The notes under the pieces were generated by a model. That model saw only the letters and a list, made by a program, of their open reading frames with translations, had not been told where the DNA came from and searched no databases. The translations under genes and the position numbers were made by a program. Positions 24,183 through 38,400 of a stretch of 64,000 nucleotides of DNA are shown in pieces. Numbering within the stretch: position 1 is the stretch's first letter; every line of letters starts with the position of its first letter. The DNA comes from Manis javanica. Lineage: Eukaryota > Chordata > Mammalia > Pholidota > Manidae. The DNA lies in NCBI RefSeq assembly GCF_040802235.1, contig NC_133161.1, positions 13,781,001 through 13,845,000 on the forward strand, written 5' to 3'.

Positions 24183-25499
24183 TGGCCATTTCCTATTCTC
24201 TTCCTACCTGTATGCTTAATCCCATGCACACATGGTCATAGGTGATCCCAGCTTGGGTTTTTACTGGAGCCCTTCAAAGGGATCTTCCATTGTTTTCTGG
24301 CAATGGGATTTGGCAGCAGTAACATCTTTCCTATAAATGCCATTTCCAGGCAGCTGGGCCCATGGCTGACACGGCTGACCAACAGTGACTGGAAGACACC
24401 AGTTGAGAAGTGAACAGCCTCTCGAAGTGGGGACAGAGAGGTTTCCTTCCCTCTAGGAGTTAGCAAAGGGCTGGCAGGGAGAAGGGTTCTTTGCGGAGCA
24501 TGTGGGGCTGGCAGGGCCTTCCTACCAGCTCAGCCTCAAGCTGGGAAGATGCAAAGGGCAGGGCCACCTGTTCAAGAAGCCAAGGGAGCAAGACCCCAGC
24601 CCCTCCACCCAACATCACCACCACCATAGGCATGTGGTGCAAGTTACTGCAAAACATGGGGGCTGCGTGAGGAAGTTAATTGGAGAAATGTGAGAAGGGT
24701 CTTCCACCCCAACTGTTGGGGCACCAACCTAATGATGTGTGTTGGGGTTCAGTGAAGGGCCTGTCTTGGGCTAGGATTGCCAACAGGCAGGCCGAAAGGG
24801 CTTGTTTACTCTTGCCCGCCTGTACAGACCTCTCCAGATGGCAGGATTACCTGTGTCTTATCTTGGTGTTGAGCACTCAACATGACTGTCCTGTACAAGT
24901 CAGCCTTCCTCTTTAAAGGTAGACCATGCTTCCAAATTCCCTTCAAACAGAGAAGCCTTCACTGGTCCACTTAACCAACAGCTCGTACAGAATATGTAGG
25001 CTGTCTGGGAGAAAGGGATGGAGAGGCCTAGGGGCGTAATCAACAAATGATACAAGCCTTACCTTACCAAGCTTCGGTGTTTCTCATGGCTTTCTACTTA
25101 CTCCAACCACAAATTCATCCGAGTTTGACAGCATGTCCAACTTCAGCTCACTTCAAAGCCCTCCCATGCAAACCCGTGTCTGGTGTATCAGGCAGGCTTA
25201 ACATCCAGAGCATTTCAGCTCTTCCCAGCTTCAGAGTCAACTACTGCAGGCTTGGGGCTCCCCCTTGCCCACATGCCACGTAGAATCCCCTTGGAGATTA
25301 AAGGCCTGGAATCTGAGTTTTGCAGCTTACCTTGGTGAAGAAGGGGAGTAAGTGAGCTTCTGATCTACCATACTTGGAAGCTCCGAGTTACTGTCCGAAG
25401 TTGGCAAACCAAGAAACAGCAGTGTAAGCTTATTACTTAGAACTCTAAAGTACTAGAAGAGACATAAAAAAAAAAATTACAGTAGTTGCCTTAAAACTA

Positions 25500-26037
25500 A
25501 TTGATGTTGGCAGAAGTCAGAACAGTGGTTATCTTGGGGGAGGGGAGTACTAATTGGAAAGGGGCACCAGGGTACCACTGTTGAGCTGGGTGATGTCAGG
25601 TGAATAGTCATAAAAATTCATCAAGCTGTACACTTAAGATTTTAAAAAAATTAAGTATCTGTCTCCAGGAACAGGAATGAGTTTACAGAGGGACTGATTT
25701 TAACATCCTTGACTACAACTAACTTAAAAACTATACTCACATTTTTAAAAAGTTCATGCACTACTTTGATAAAAAGGAAATTAAATTTTTTAAAAAGACC
25801 CACAAGATTCTGATGTGCACCAATCACAATGTAAGTTGGCAGTAGTTCAACATGAAGGGGACAGTAGTTCAACATGGAGAAATATAGTCAAAGATTTTGT
25901 ACTAGCTTACATTGGTATGTAGTAACCACCCTAGAGGTAATGAGGATTTAATAATATAAGTTATGGTCGAACCAGTGTTGTATTTTGAAACTAACCTAAG
26001 ATTGTGTATCAACTACACTTTAATTAAAAAAAAAAAA
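25500..26037 (+). mobile_element. L1 3' fragments with poly-A tails
   Basis: One fragment reads 'cagaacagtggttatcttgg' and 'atcaagctgtacacttaag'. The second ends 'agattgtgtatcaactac' and 'actttaattaaa', followed by a pure A run. Both are plus-strand L1 ends. Confidence 0.6.
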
Positions 26038-26239
26038 AAGACTGATGTGCAGCCTGACTCAAGGATTACTAGCTTCAGAAATGAATTCCTGTGACTGCCC
26101 TTTTTTATAGCCAGAAGCTGGAAAAGTTACACAGCAGGTTGTTGGTCTGCATGGAATTCCTCTGAGTAATCTTTCTAGCCTCCTTTCCCACTAGGCACTG
26201 CCAGCTGCTATTGTTTGGAGACCAGCCTCTGACGCAGGC

Positions 26240-26455
26240 TGCCCTGGTAGCCCCCAAGGGGCAGCTCTGGACATGTGGCTTGTGGGAGAGTCCATGTTAA
26301 GCACACCCAACCCATCCTCCACCAAGTCCTGAAATTCTGATTCAGTGGGTCAGAGGTGGGATCAAGACCCCCGCATCAGGTTTTCGCAAGCTTTCCTGGT
26401 GATACTGATGCAGATGATCCAGAAACTGCACTTTGAGAAACCCCATCTAAGAGCC
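26240..26455. mobile_element. MER5A-like hAT-Charlie MITE
   Basis: It includes 'aaattctgattcagtgggtc', 'tggtgatactgatgcag' and 'cactttgagaaacc' in MER5A order. Confidence 0.65.
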
Positions 26456-26469
26456 TCTATTGCCACCAG

Positions 26470-27900
26470 GAAAAAAATATGCATATATATACTTTGACCA
26501 GTTTTGATATATCATTTGCACAAAAAATGTGCCCATTCAAGTACCTTTTGGTAAGTACTGGCACCCATGTAACCAGTGCCAATCAAGAAATGGAATGGTT
26601 CCAACAATCCAGAAAGTTCCTTCATGTCCCTTTGAAGTCCATCTTCCCTGACCTCCAACCCCAGGCAAACTATGTTCCTCTGAAGATTTTTAGCTTGTTC
26701 TAGAACTTCATATAAAAATCATACTGTTAGCATATTTTAAAGACTTATTCATGTTGCTGCACATATCAGTAGTTCCTTTCTTTGGATGGATATGACAATT
26801 TTTATTTTCTAGTTGGTAACATTTTGGGTGTCTCCAGGTTTTGGTTGTTATGAATACAGCTGCTGTAACATTCAAATACCAAGTCTTTGGACATTGGATT
26901 TCTTTTATCTTGGGTATTTGAGAACGGGATTGATGGGTCATATGATTAGACTATGTCTAATTTATAAGAACTATCAAATTGTTTTCCAAAGCAGCTGTAT
27001 CAGTTTAACAATCCCACCAGCAAAATACTGAAGTTCCAGTTGCCCCACAACTTCAGCACTTGGAGTTGCTTGTCTTCTTACATTTAACCATTCTAGTGGG
27101 TGTGTAAGTAGTCTTTCAATGCGGTTTTCATTTGCATTTTCTTGATGACTGATGAGCTTTGATCCTTTCATTTTTCATTTGCCATTTGTGTATTTTCTTC
27201 TGTGACTTTGATGCTGATGGTCCAGAAAACCTGCCTGAAAGACCCATATGCCTGCCAGGACACAGCTTCTTTTAAAGTGATGATTTAAAAATATCTAAGT
27301 TATCTTAGATATCTAAGTTATCTTAGTTATCTCTGGAATATCTAAGTTATCTCTTAACATTATGAAAATTCTCAAAATAGTTAATAAAAATGATGCAATG
27401 AACATCCATATGCTCTCTCCCTAGATCTAACAGCTGTGTATACATATGAAATTGAACCATTTGGAAATGAGTTGGAGACATCAAGTCATTCATCACCTCC
27501 AAATAGTTCAGCATACAGCTCCTAAAATGAAGGGTATGCTTTAGATAATTGCAGTTCCACCATTACACTCAATAAAAGTAACATTTAAGTTCGTATTCAA
27601 TCCATGTTTCAATTTCCCCAGCTGTTCATTGTTTTAAGCAAAGACCCAATCAGGGTTTACGTGTTATTATTGGTTATCTTTTCAGTCTCTTTCAACATAC
27701 AACTTTTCTTCTATAACATGGACTTTATGAAGAGACCACTCTGTCTTGTAGAATGGCAAATACTCCGGATTTCCCTATAAACTGGAAGACTTAGGTTCAA
27801 TATAAACATCTTCCCTAACCTCCAACCCCAGGCAAACTATGTTCCTCTAATACTTCATGACACTGGGTACTTCATATTTCATCACCTGATAGATTTTAAC
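26470..27900 (-). mobile_element. Old L1M 3' region
   Basis: Reverse-complement L1 wording, such as 'ttcatgttgctgcacatatc', 'ttgggtgtctccaggttttg' and 'aatcccaccagcaaaatac', runs through the block. The family end is unclear after 27200. Confidence 0.55.
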
Positions 27901-30900
27901 ATTGATTTCAAGGAATTTGTACCAAACTTTCTTTTAAAAAAAACAGAACAGGTAACTAAAACATGTAACTCAAATATCCCAATTTGGATAAATATGGGCT
28001 TTTCATCTGTTCTCAGATTTAGAGGTAAAGACTGTACAAAGGGTCTTTTAAATGGTACACACTATATAAAGCTATTACTCTGTTTTCATTTGGGCTCTTT
28101 GTTCCCTCTTGGGACATATCCGTTGGTCCCTTCTTGCCTCTTCTAGCTCAGGCATACCTGCAAAGTCATAGCCAGGAAGAGCTTCAAGTTCAGGAAAAAA
28201 GACAGCTGCCTTTGATTAGTCACTTGTGTCGCTTAGTCCCATCCCACCCTGCCCCCCACACCAAATGGGTGTAATGATAGGATACCACTCCTGCCAGTAC
28301 TACAGCCATGTATGAATCAAGTGAGATCATGTTTTAAACAATGAGGCACTTGAGTAATTAATTACACATAGTTCACTGAGTATCAGCAGTGTCTCTGTAC
28401 CAGGCTTAGGAGGATGCAGAAAACAAGGTCCATTCTCTGCCTTGACACTTGGTCTGGCTGCCAACACTAGGGTGTGTTCAGGCAAAGGAAGCCTTAGAGA
28501 CTCAGGCGTTGTCTCTCCATCTGCCCACCACCACGGTATAGCCACGTGGTCTGGCACTGACCCCAGTTTGGGGATGAGGGTAAGGAGGGATAACTTGGGG
28601 GGCACCTGACACATCTAAGACAATCCTGCTAACCCTGCATCCATGCCCCCAGGCCAAGGTTTGGTTCACAGGCCCAAGTCAATAAAGGATATCATCATTC
28701 TGCTCACTTCAGCTGGTTCCCAAATGGGAACATGACACAATTTGGGTCAGAGAGATACAGATTGTCTGAGGCTTCTGGGAAAAGTTGCCTTGCTCTATAT
28801 AGACAAGATTGAATGGATTCTCTTCATCTGGACAAAAGGTTCAGGTGCTAACCTAAGAGAGGAGCTGTTACATGGAACTCAACCACCTGAGTGCACTGCT
28901 TTTGGGATCCTGAAAGCCACTCCCCCAAAGCAGTATCAGTAACACATTTTGGGGCTGGCATCGGCCTTTGTTTTCTCCTCTATTATCTCACCTCTTTGCT
29001 GGATCCTTGACCAAGATCTCAGTTGAATCTGAATGCCTTGCTTCAGCTCTGCTGGCCATTTATTTTTTGGTCTGACCCTCCAGACATGCTTGTAGACCCA
29101 TAATGATTGACATCCTGGTTACTGCTGGCTCTTGGGAGAACACACAGGCATGCCTTAGTTTGGAAACATCTGCTGGCCCCAGGACAACTATGCCAGTAGC
29201 CCTGTGTCTCTGCCATCAAAACCTCTCTCAGCCTTTCCTGACTCCAATGAGCCTGGGATTATTTTTTAAGATTAGAATGGGCAATGGGAGGAAAAATAGA
29301 GGGCAACTTTGTACTGCCTTATTTATATCCTAGGCAAATACAAATATCAACAGTCAAGGTATAATAAAATCATGATGTAAACAGCTTTGATCTTTCAGAT
29401 AGGAAAAACAGACATGAATGTTTTTCAAAATATGTAAGTTAGCATAGCTCACTATGGTCGACTAAAGTTCTGAAGGTTCTCAGCTCTGCCAAAAATCAAC
29501 CCTGGGATGTGAGGATGATCTCACGTCTAGCAAAGCAGTCAAAAAGCTCAGGGCAGCAGCTACTTATCAACTTAAAGGCACATTTCAATGGTTGAACAAA
29601 TTTGTACAGCCAAACCAGTACATACTACCTAATACCCACCTTGCATAATATATACATTTTTTTAAACTATGTAATATTTACTTAGATTTTAAATGTTGAA
29701 AACTAAACATTTTAAACTTTAAAAACCATCACTAAGATTTATAAAAATTTATATAATGAAGACAGGCCATTACTATCATTTTGAAAGGTACCACACTGAC
29801 TATCAAATCACCACATTTGTCACACTGACAAAGTTACCACATTTAATAATATAAGTATTTGAACTAACATACACTTAGTTCTGGCTCAAAGGGATAACGC
29901 TGAAAGCTATTATTTAAAAGAGTTTATAAAAACAGACTCTTAAAAGGGAACTTGCAAAAGATAAAAGTCTTTGTTTTAGGGTTATTAGAGGTAAAGTCTT
30001 AAAAAAATGAGTTGACTTAGAAATGGAGGATTTCTTTTAGTTTCAGTTGATATGGCTCAGCAAAGCAGTTTGGGGGGAATGCTTGATGAAAGCAAAATGA
30101 AGGCCGTATAGAAGGAAAATATTTAGCATAACATCTCCAGAGCATCAGGCATTTTGCAGATACGTGACTAAACTTACACTGTGTACTTAAGTCATCACCT
30201 AACGCAAGTACAAAAGACCATATGAGAGACAGATTTTATCACTGACATTTCAGGGTTATTCTGAGTGGCTGCCCTGCCTCAATCATGACTATTAAAAATG
30301 TAGATTGCTTATCTCAAAGCCTAAATACTAGATGTATCTAAGCAACTGATTTGTTCTAAAATGACTTTTTAATGGGATTCACTGAAAGATCCGGTGGCTG
30401 AAGAGACCCACATGCACAAAGCCCTGGATGATGTCCTTTGCTGGCTACCACCAACCTGTTGATGGTCAGGCAGCCTGTACAGCCTACAGATAACAGCTGT
30501 AGCAATAGCTAATAAAAGAGACATTTATACAATCAGGCAGAGGATAAGTGTTAAATTCCAATTATACCAACATAATGCTAAAACATGTTCGTCAAGCATG
30601 TTTTGGAGTTTGGTATCCAACTCCAGATGTATCAGTAACCTCAAGGTGTCAGGTCCCAGACTGTCTTCCTTGCACCTATGAGCTTATTAATAACCTTTCT
30701 GACCTCACTTCACACACAAGGTATTAAAAGCCAAAGAGCTTACAAGCATTTAAGAGAATGGCGCAGACTACTAGAACACAGATACAAAACAATTTCTCAG
30801 TAACTATAAATAAAAGGGAAGGGGCCACCAATGCAGATGGGCCTGAGACTGAACTGTACAAGCTGAATGTGTGGGACCAAATAAGGCAGAAACCTTGTTA

Positions 30901-31028
30901 CTGAGGCACAGCTTGGCAAACTGGGAACCTGATGAGTGTCCCTTTTGGATGTAAATCTGACGTCACTCAGAATATTAGTTTCCCTGTGTCTGAGGTCTGC
31001 ATTCCTGTCACACCAAATTTGTCTTAGG

Positions 31029-32303
31029 GGACCAAAGACAGACACAGTTCTTGAAAGATGATCTTAGTTTATTCAGACACTAATTCCATTACTTACCATA
31101 CTTTTGTTCCAGATTTTCTAAGATCACAACTGATACTTGTCAACTACTGTTTAAATCACTAGTGGGTATACAGCTCTTCAATGCAGGAGATCGCTAGTCT
31201 CGTTACGTTGGTTACACCATGTTTTTATTTCAGTTTGCTGAATGAAAAAGCAAAACAAACAAAAACCCCAATTTCTTCTGTAGGTCCGGTCCTTCTCTAT
31301 AGCAGTTGTTCCAGACATCCCTGAAGGAGCTGGAATACAGTCGGCAAGGGGCCCAGGAGGAACAACAGTTCGTCTTGAATCTTTGCAGTATATATTTCAT
31401 TTGGTGCCTTGCACAATAGGCACTATTAACAATAGAAGAAAATGCCCACAGCTAATAGTTCTAGTGACAATTTACAAGTTACAGTTGAATTATGGCGGTA
31501 GTGATTGTTTCTTTCACTTTATTGTTATTATTTTTTACAGTAAGGGTGTAGTCTTTATACTCCACACACACAAAATAAAAGAAGTGCTTATGAAATAGTC
31601 CCTGCCCCCACCCACCTTTCCAAAACATCCTGAACATAGCAATTCAATAGAACAGAAAAAATCAAGACATGTTTGATTTCAAAATTTCAATAAAAAAGCA
31701 AAGTATGTAATGCAACAGCTGTTCAACTTCCAACTCTAAATAGGCACTGTTAAAATAAAACAAAAGTCCCAGTATTTTAAATTTCTCCTGCACACATTCC
31801 AGTATAAATGCTCTGAACTGTCATCAGCTAGTAATTAATAATGGGAACAGAACCTCGGAACAGAAGTTATATTGCTTCCCTGCCCCCGTTTTTTTATAAT
31901 GAGAGCGTGGAGGTATTAGGGGATACAAAAGTCAAAGAAAGAATAATTAAAAAGAAAAATTCCAAGACAAGAAAGGAAGACAGCATTTTACAAATGTCAA
32001 AAAATCCCAAGGCAAGTAACACAATTCATTCACTACCACTCCTACTACAAAGAATAAAGACACTGGTGTCTTATTATATAAAATTGTACTTTCAGAATTG
32101 TATTACAGGGTCACCAGAAACTATGGATGTAGTTTTAGGCTTCATCAAGGAAAACAAGTTCAGATCAAGTTAGATACTGTACATCTAGCCTAGCTGGATC
32201 GGTGTCTGGAACTGCTCACTGTGTCACCCCGAACAGCTGCAAACTAAACAATAGTATGTAACTCCATAGGAAGCTTAAGGGTTGAGGATATGTACACAGC
32301 TAA
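31029..32303 (-). other. Likely LUC7L2 3' UTR (end uncertain)
   Basis: This AT-rich, repeat-poor stretch directly follows the LUC7L2 stop and has no convincing frame. On the minus strand, AATAAA appears at 31523-31518, 31229-31224 and 31073-31068; any of these could end the mRNA. A longer UTR reaching toward 29 kb cannot be excluded. Confidence 0.5.
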
Positions 32304-32481
32304 TTATATCTCCCCTGCTTCGCGCTCTTCAGAGCTCCTCCTGTCTTCTGATCTGCCATTAGCGCTCTCATAGGACCGCTTCTTATCTTTTCGATCTCTG
32401 TCACGAGGTGATCTGTCTCTTGAATTCCTGTCTCTGTCACGTGGTGCTAAGTCTTGGTCTCTGAATCTTTCTTTTGAGGAT
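32304..32481 (-). CDS. LUC7L2: LUC7L2 last coding exon: RD/RS tail and stop
   Basis: This exon encodes [20 protein letters not shown], then [20 protein letters not shown] and the family-typical [18 protein letters not shown], with stop TAA at 32306-32304. The acceptor is [17 protein letters not shown] differs slightly from the human form I recall. Confidence 0.95.
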
Positions 32482-35400
32482 CTGAAAAATATTAATTTGA
32501 GGAGCAAAATGTGTTGGGAAACCCAAAATCCAAATGAAAGAATCGGATAAATATTAAGGTACTGACAGCTGAAGATAGAATACATCCAAGAAAAACAGAG
32601 GAGTCAGTTTTCTGACAGAAGAGAGCACTACAGTATTTGATCAATATACTAAAACAAGGGGATGGATGAAAACAAACAGCCAAGGGTCAAAAACTGTAAG
32701 CTAAAATAAAATTCATAGGATAGGATATGCTCATTATCTTAGAGGCAATCCTAAAGCTTCTCCAATTCATAGCAAATACATTTAATATAAAAATATATCT
32801 AAATACCTTAAAGAAGTAAAAGGTGCTATCCAATTTAAAAAATACATATAACAGAATGTAAATCCAAATTGGATGGAAATCAAGGACTAGAATAGGGGCC
32901 ATCAAACCTTTTTTCTTTGTTGTCTGGACAGAGTAAATATTTTAGGAGTTGCAGATCACATACCGTCTATATGGTATATTCTTCCTTTCCTTTTTATCAA
33001 CATCCATAGATTGCTGGCTCTACAAAAACAGGCTATGGGGCCAGATTTGGCCTGCAGGCAACAGTTTGCCAACACACTTGACTTAGATGAGAACTATTCA
33101 ATTAATGATACGGCTTTAAATAACCATTTGTTTTAAAAATCTGCTTTACCCCTTCCCTAAGTTAGCTCATTCAACCAACAGGAAAACAAATCAGGATAGA
33201 AGACAGAGAAAGATGATTATACTATAATAAATCCTGGTCAACCATAAATGTTTCTTAATACTGCCTCTCTATTCCCATACCCAACTTCAATAAATAGTAA
33301 CAAAACAAGCTCATGTCAGAGATTCAATAAAAAAAAAAAAAGAGGATATTATGGGGTCAAAATATAAGTAATCTTCTATACTCTTCAACATCAAGAAAGA
33401 ATCAGTAACATATTACATTTATTTGGTTCTTTACAGGTGACATGGTACCTTTACATAATTATATCAGTTAACTCATGTTCAGAATTAGGATCCGAGGCCT
33501 AATTAAGTAATACTTTCAACTTCTTAGGCAGGAAAAACTACTACTATACTCAGTTTTAGAAACATAGTTATGGAGGAATAAACCAAAAAGGTTGAAAGAT
33601 TGTCAACTTTGAGTGTTCTACCTAAGGTTTTAATAAGCTTTAAAATAATGTGGGGGGGGGGAATGTCATACAGAGCACATCTGCTTATACTAATCCTATC
33701 TATCCCACAGTCTCTTTTAAGAATGGAATATGAAGAGAGATAACAGAGATGATGCCTAAAGACACGGACATGAGTTGCTGGTAAATCCCAGAGGTCAGTA
33801 ATAATAACTGAAAATCAAATATGAGGTGAGCATCACCCAATATTTTATCAGAGATCACAGTTCCCATACATAAGCAGTTTCCATTCACTATTTCACTCAA
33901 AGCATCAATAATCCTAATGAAGCAGTAGTCTTACTATCTCTACTCAGCAGATGGGGAAAGACAGTCGGGATAGATTACTTGGCCAAGGCCACCGAACCCA
34001 AGTAGTCTTGACTCTGAAATGAAGTCTGAAGTGTGTGTCCTTGAACAGAGCAGGAGGTACAAAAATGCAAATGGTCCTCATTTACCAAAGGTGACTGTTA
34101 CCAGGGAAAGGTCACAGACAGACTACTTATATCAAAGACCAGTACTTTCACAGTTGGGGCAGGAGAACAATGAATCCTAAGACTTTTACTTTGAAAATCA
34201 ACCTCAAATTTGTAGCAATAACTTGATGCTATTTTATACATAATAACACGTAGTTTTTAATAGCAATTGTCTGATTTTTGGTGAAACCACGTTGCTTTGA
34301 AAGAGAATAATCTGAGTATCAAAGTTAGAAGTGATCTCAAGAAAAGCAAAATTTTTAAGTTTTACAAAAATAATCCTCTTTATGAACATGCTGAATATTA
34401 GATTAGAAGTGTCATGAAGTACGGTGGAAACATTTCCTATACAACTTCATAAATGCAGGAAGCATCTGGGACACAATCTTAGGTGAGGAAACTTCATATC
34501 CATTCCTTTCATCCCCACCAATACAGACATTTAAGAGTTCATAGACACCAAAAACAATGACAGGAGGGCAATGACAAGAGAAATTGGCTACACCTTCCAC
34601 CGAGTAGGATAACTTCCAAAATTTACAGTGCAAGTAAGATTCACTGAGCAGTTTTTTGTAACACAGTTTTCTGGGTACTGCACTGTATGCCCCCAGTTTT
34701 AAGAGCATGAGATAACCAGCTTACAAAACACACTATATGAGGAACCCTGTCTCTTAAAAATTACCTGCTCATTCTCTGCATATGATAGTCACTCTGTCTG
34801 GAATATCTTTTTCCTACTGGTTATATCTATTCAAATTATACCCACTTTATTCGAATTTTATCTACTACCTGAAGCCATTTTATTATTATTCTGCTATTTC
34901 CTTCATCTAAACTCCTGTATTATTTACCCTACGATATGTAGTTTAGCACTTTAAAGTTATCTGATTGTTGTCAAGGTTAGTCTTGTGCACTAACTCACTT
35001 GAATAAAATTGCTCAACTATGCTTTTTTTTTTTTTTTACCAGACCTAGTACAGTAGGAAGTATACAATTCTTACTGATTTTGCTCAAGAACTAGTTGGTT
35101 TGCTACAAAAGTAGAACTTACATATTTTCATCAAAAAAAAGAGAGAGAAATATGTGAGGTTGGGTATGTAAATTAATGGTGGAACCTTTCACAGTGTACA
35201 TCAAATCACCACGATGTACACTTTAAATATCTTACAATTTTATTATACCTCAATAAAGGTAGGGGGGGAAGAACTTAAAAAAAAAAGAAGAACCTACTTG
35301 GAACCAGGCAGTAATTTAAGAAATAAATAAAATATTGATTGAGAGCCTATTAACCAACTTAGCTGGTGAGTTCCAGGGAATGGCTAGTTGAGGGTCAAAA

Positions 35401-38400
35401 AAAGAAAAAGAAAGAAAGAAAAATTTTTAATAAAGCTTTCTGTGAATTCTATCATGGGCTTTGTGTAGAGTAATCCATAGGAAATTTAAGACTAGTGGGT
35501 GCTAGGCACTCAAAGTTTATCACATTTATGCTTAAGAACAGTTGTCAAGAAAAAAGCAATTTTAAGCATGGTTTATGTTCCACAGAAATGACCTGGCTTT
35601 AAGGGCCAACATATGACCTGAGAAGTTTTGGGGGCTTGAGCTATACAGACTCAGTGTTAAGGCTCCACCACATTCTGTCTGATCCCAGATATACATTCAG
35701 GTCCTTAAACATACCTCCCATGGGTCTGCCCTCCCTGCATCTTTTGAATTTTCATGCTAAAGAAGTCTAACTTCCTTAAGATTCTGAATCTGCCCTGCTA
35801 AGCTAACTTTATAAAACAATGCATATCTATACTGCAGATAAGCAAGAATATACTAGAATGTGTCTGCTCTGAGAAAGTGCACCAGCTCAAAGAAGTTTGG
35901 GAAAAAAAATTAGTCAAAACTGAACAATTCTTTAAATGAAAGTACTCCTCAGAGTCCCTAATTCACCAAAAAAATATAGAAAAAACTCTGAGAGTACTGG
36001 TACCTAAAGTTACTTGCCCATAAAGTACTTTTTTTGCCAAGACACCCTAAGCAGAGAAAAGCAATAACCTCTGCACATACTGGTTCCAATTTCTTACTCT
36101 GGCTCTTAAGTACATTCTCTCTGAACTACCCATATAAATCAGGGGAAAATATGTACACCCATACACAAATGTGTACGTATTACCAGATCCAAGTTTCAAA
36201 CCAACAGCATTCCAAATCTAAACCATAAGGTAGTCCATATCCTTTTATGGACACCTCAGTACCTCCTCCTGGATCGCTCTCTGCTCCTGTCTCTAGAACT
36301 GTGCCCACTTCTCTGGTGGCTGCGGCTTCGGCTTCGGCTGCTAGAGCGGGATCTGTGGCGATGGCGTTTCTCCCGAGATTTGGATCGAGTTCTCCTCTTC
36401 CGTTCCCGTGACATGGAGCGAGACCGATGTCTGCGATGCTCTCTAGACCTGGATCTACCAAAACATTTGATTTAGTTTTTAAGCTTTGTGAGCTTTTAAG
36501 CTTATTTCTTAAAGTCTCTTCTTTAAAGAGAGCTATCCCTCAGTAATGCCTATTTTATTTGAAGTCAGCTAAATCTGTAAAATACATGTGCTGGTATGTT
36601 AAATATCAGCATTTCATAATAAAAATTAAACACCTAGTTCTCAGAGGTTGATCAGTAGTGTATAAATTTTATCAGGAATATTTTTAAAATATTTAAAATC
36701 TGTACCACTACTACATGCTAGGGTTTGTATTATCTAGATGCTTTATGGATCTAACTTCATCTAAATTTCTAAGACTTTTAGTATACTTTAGAAATAAGGT
36801 ATGTATCCAATGAGCATGGAAGGAAGGGAGGAGAGGCATGAGAAATACTGCTTATGGATAAGTTACTAACTCTCTGAGGTAGAAAGGGTATATATGGCTA
36901 TAGAAACAAGGCTGAATGCCCACAGTATGCCTAATCACACAGTGTAACCAAAGCACAGCAGGACAGTTCTCTATTCAACTAGTACATAATTTATTTGGGC
37001 TAAAAAAACTAAACTGCATAAATCATTTTAAAGAACTTTAAGTTGGAAAAAAAATGTATTTACATTGAGTACACAGTGGCACAAAGAAGGAAAAACATTT
37101 TGAGGAAACTAGAAGGAAAAACACTTCTGCAGCCGCCACAGGTCATAAAACTAACTTGTGTATGTCAGAAGGGTATGGATGACATATGCAAATACAAAAA
37201 AATTCGGAGGGATACAATGGGGTATGTAACTTGTGAAGGGTCACTTTTAAGATAGTGATGGAAATGTTCTAGACTGGACTGGGATGGGGAAATTGAGCAG
37301 CAAATAAAGTGAAGTCCTTACCCACATGAATCTTATACTCCTGAATAGTCTACATGGATATGTAGGTAGTAAAATAAAAGGAGGTCAGGTAGTAAAGAAA
37401 TTATATATTAAGAAGAGTAAAGATGGAGAGAGAAGTGAGGTGGTAATCTTTTATAAAGAATAGGCAGGGAAGGCTTTTCTGAAAGGATAATATGTAAGCA
37501 AAGATAAAATGAAGTAAAGGTAATCAGCTAATCAGCCACCTCAAAGAAAAGTGCTCAGATAGACGGAACAGGTAAAAGCCCTGAGGTGGGAGAAAGTTCA
37601 ACATGTCGAAGAAATAGAAGAGAACTGTGTGGCAGGTAAGAAGTGAGCAAGGGGGAGCATATCTGGGGTCTCACAGGCAGGATGACCAAGCACTTTATCA
37701 TTCAAACCAGGATGCTCTCAACGATAAATCATACAGCGGGAAAGGGTTCGAATGATTAACAAATATGCTGAGAGACAAGACATAAACCGCTAGCTAGCCC
37801 AGAGCAGATTGGTCACTCTACTTAAAAGGTCTGGTGAGGACTTCGACTTCTCCTATGAGTGAAATGGAGTAAGTCTAGGAGGTTTGAACAGAGGGCTGGC
37901 ATGATTTTACTCTTTAAAGGGTTCATTCAATGGGGGGAGTTAGTTACCATAATGTTGCTCATGTAACTGTGTATTAATGATACCAAAAAAATAAAAAATA
38001 AAAAAATAAAGGGCTCATTCTGGCTGATATGTGAAAAACAGACTGAAGTGGAGAAGGGGTGTGGGCAAGTATAGAAATTAAGGGACCAGTTAAGAGACTA
38101 TCACAATAGTGAAGTAAGAAGGAAGTAGCTTGGACCAGAGTGGCAGAAATTAAATTTCTGGTCTAAATATCTAAAGATGCTCTATGTCTAATAATTTAAA
38201 TATCTGTTCAACAAACAGACCAGTGGGCATTAATCAACCAGTAAACAAGGACAGTATCAGAATTTAATTTTTCTACTTCTCAGCCTGTATTTGAGAAACT
38301 CACAATTATAAATTAGCTGACACAGCTGGTCTCATTTATTAATGTCTTAGTTTTTAAGAGTTTTAAGCAGAAATACCACTGAAAGATTCTAGGAAGTACT

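Larger units (their letters stand above)
23886..32303. other. Region between the convergent 3' ends of KLRG2 and LUC7L2
   Basis: It holds L1 relics (25500-26040, 26470-27900), a MER5A-like MITE (26240-26455) and long AT-rich stretches. No third gene or RNA gene was recognised. A short degenerate tandem of 'atctaagttatctta' lies at 27289-27350. The right end is probably LUC7L2 3' UTR. Confidence 0.6.
32482..36262 (-). other. LUC7L2 last intron
   Basis: AT-rich. It holds a hAT MITE (32905-33085), MIR-like pieces (about 33410-33540 and 33920-34060), a ten-G run at 33652-33661, a T-run near 35023-35037, and an L1 tail at 35133-35285. No further exon was recognised. Confidence 0.7.

Noticed and set aside
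36180-36461. 93-codon minus-strand frame over the LUC7L2 RS exon
   Set aside because: A shifted reading of the RS codons; the correct frame is fixed by splice phases and the LUC7L2 protein match.
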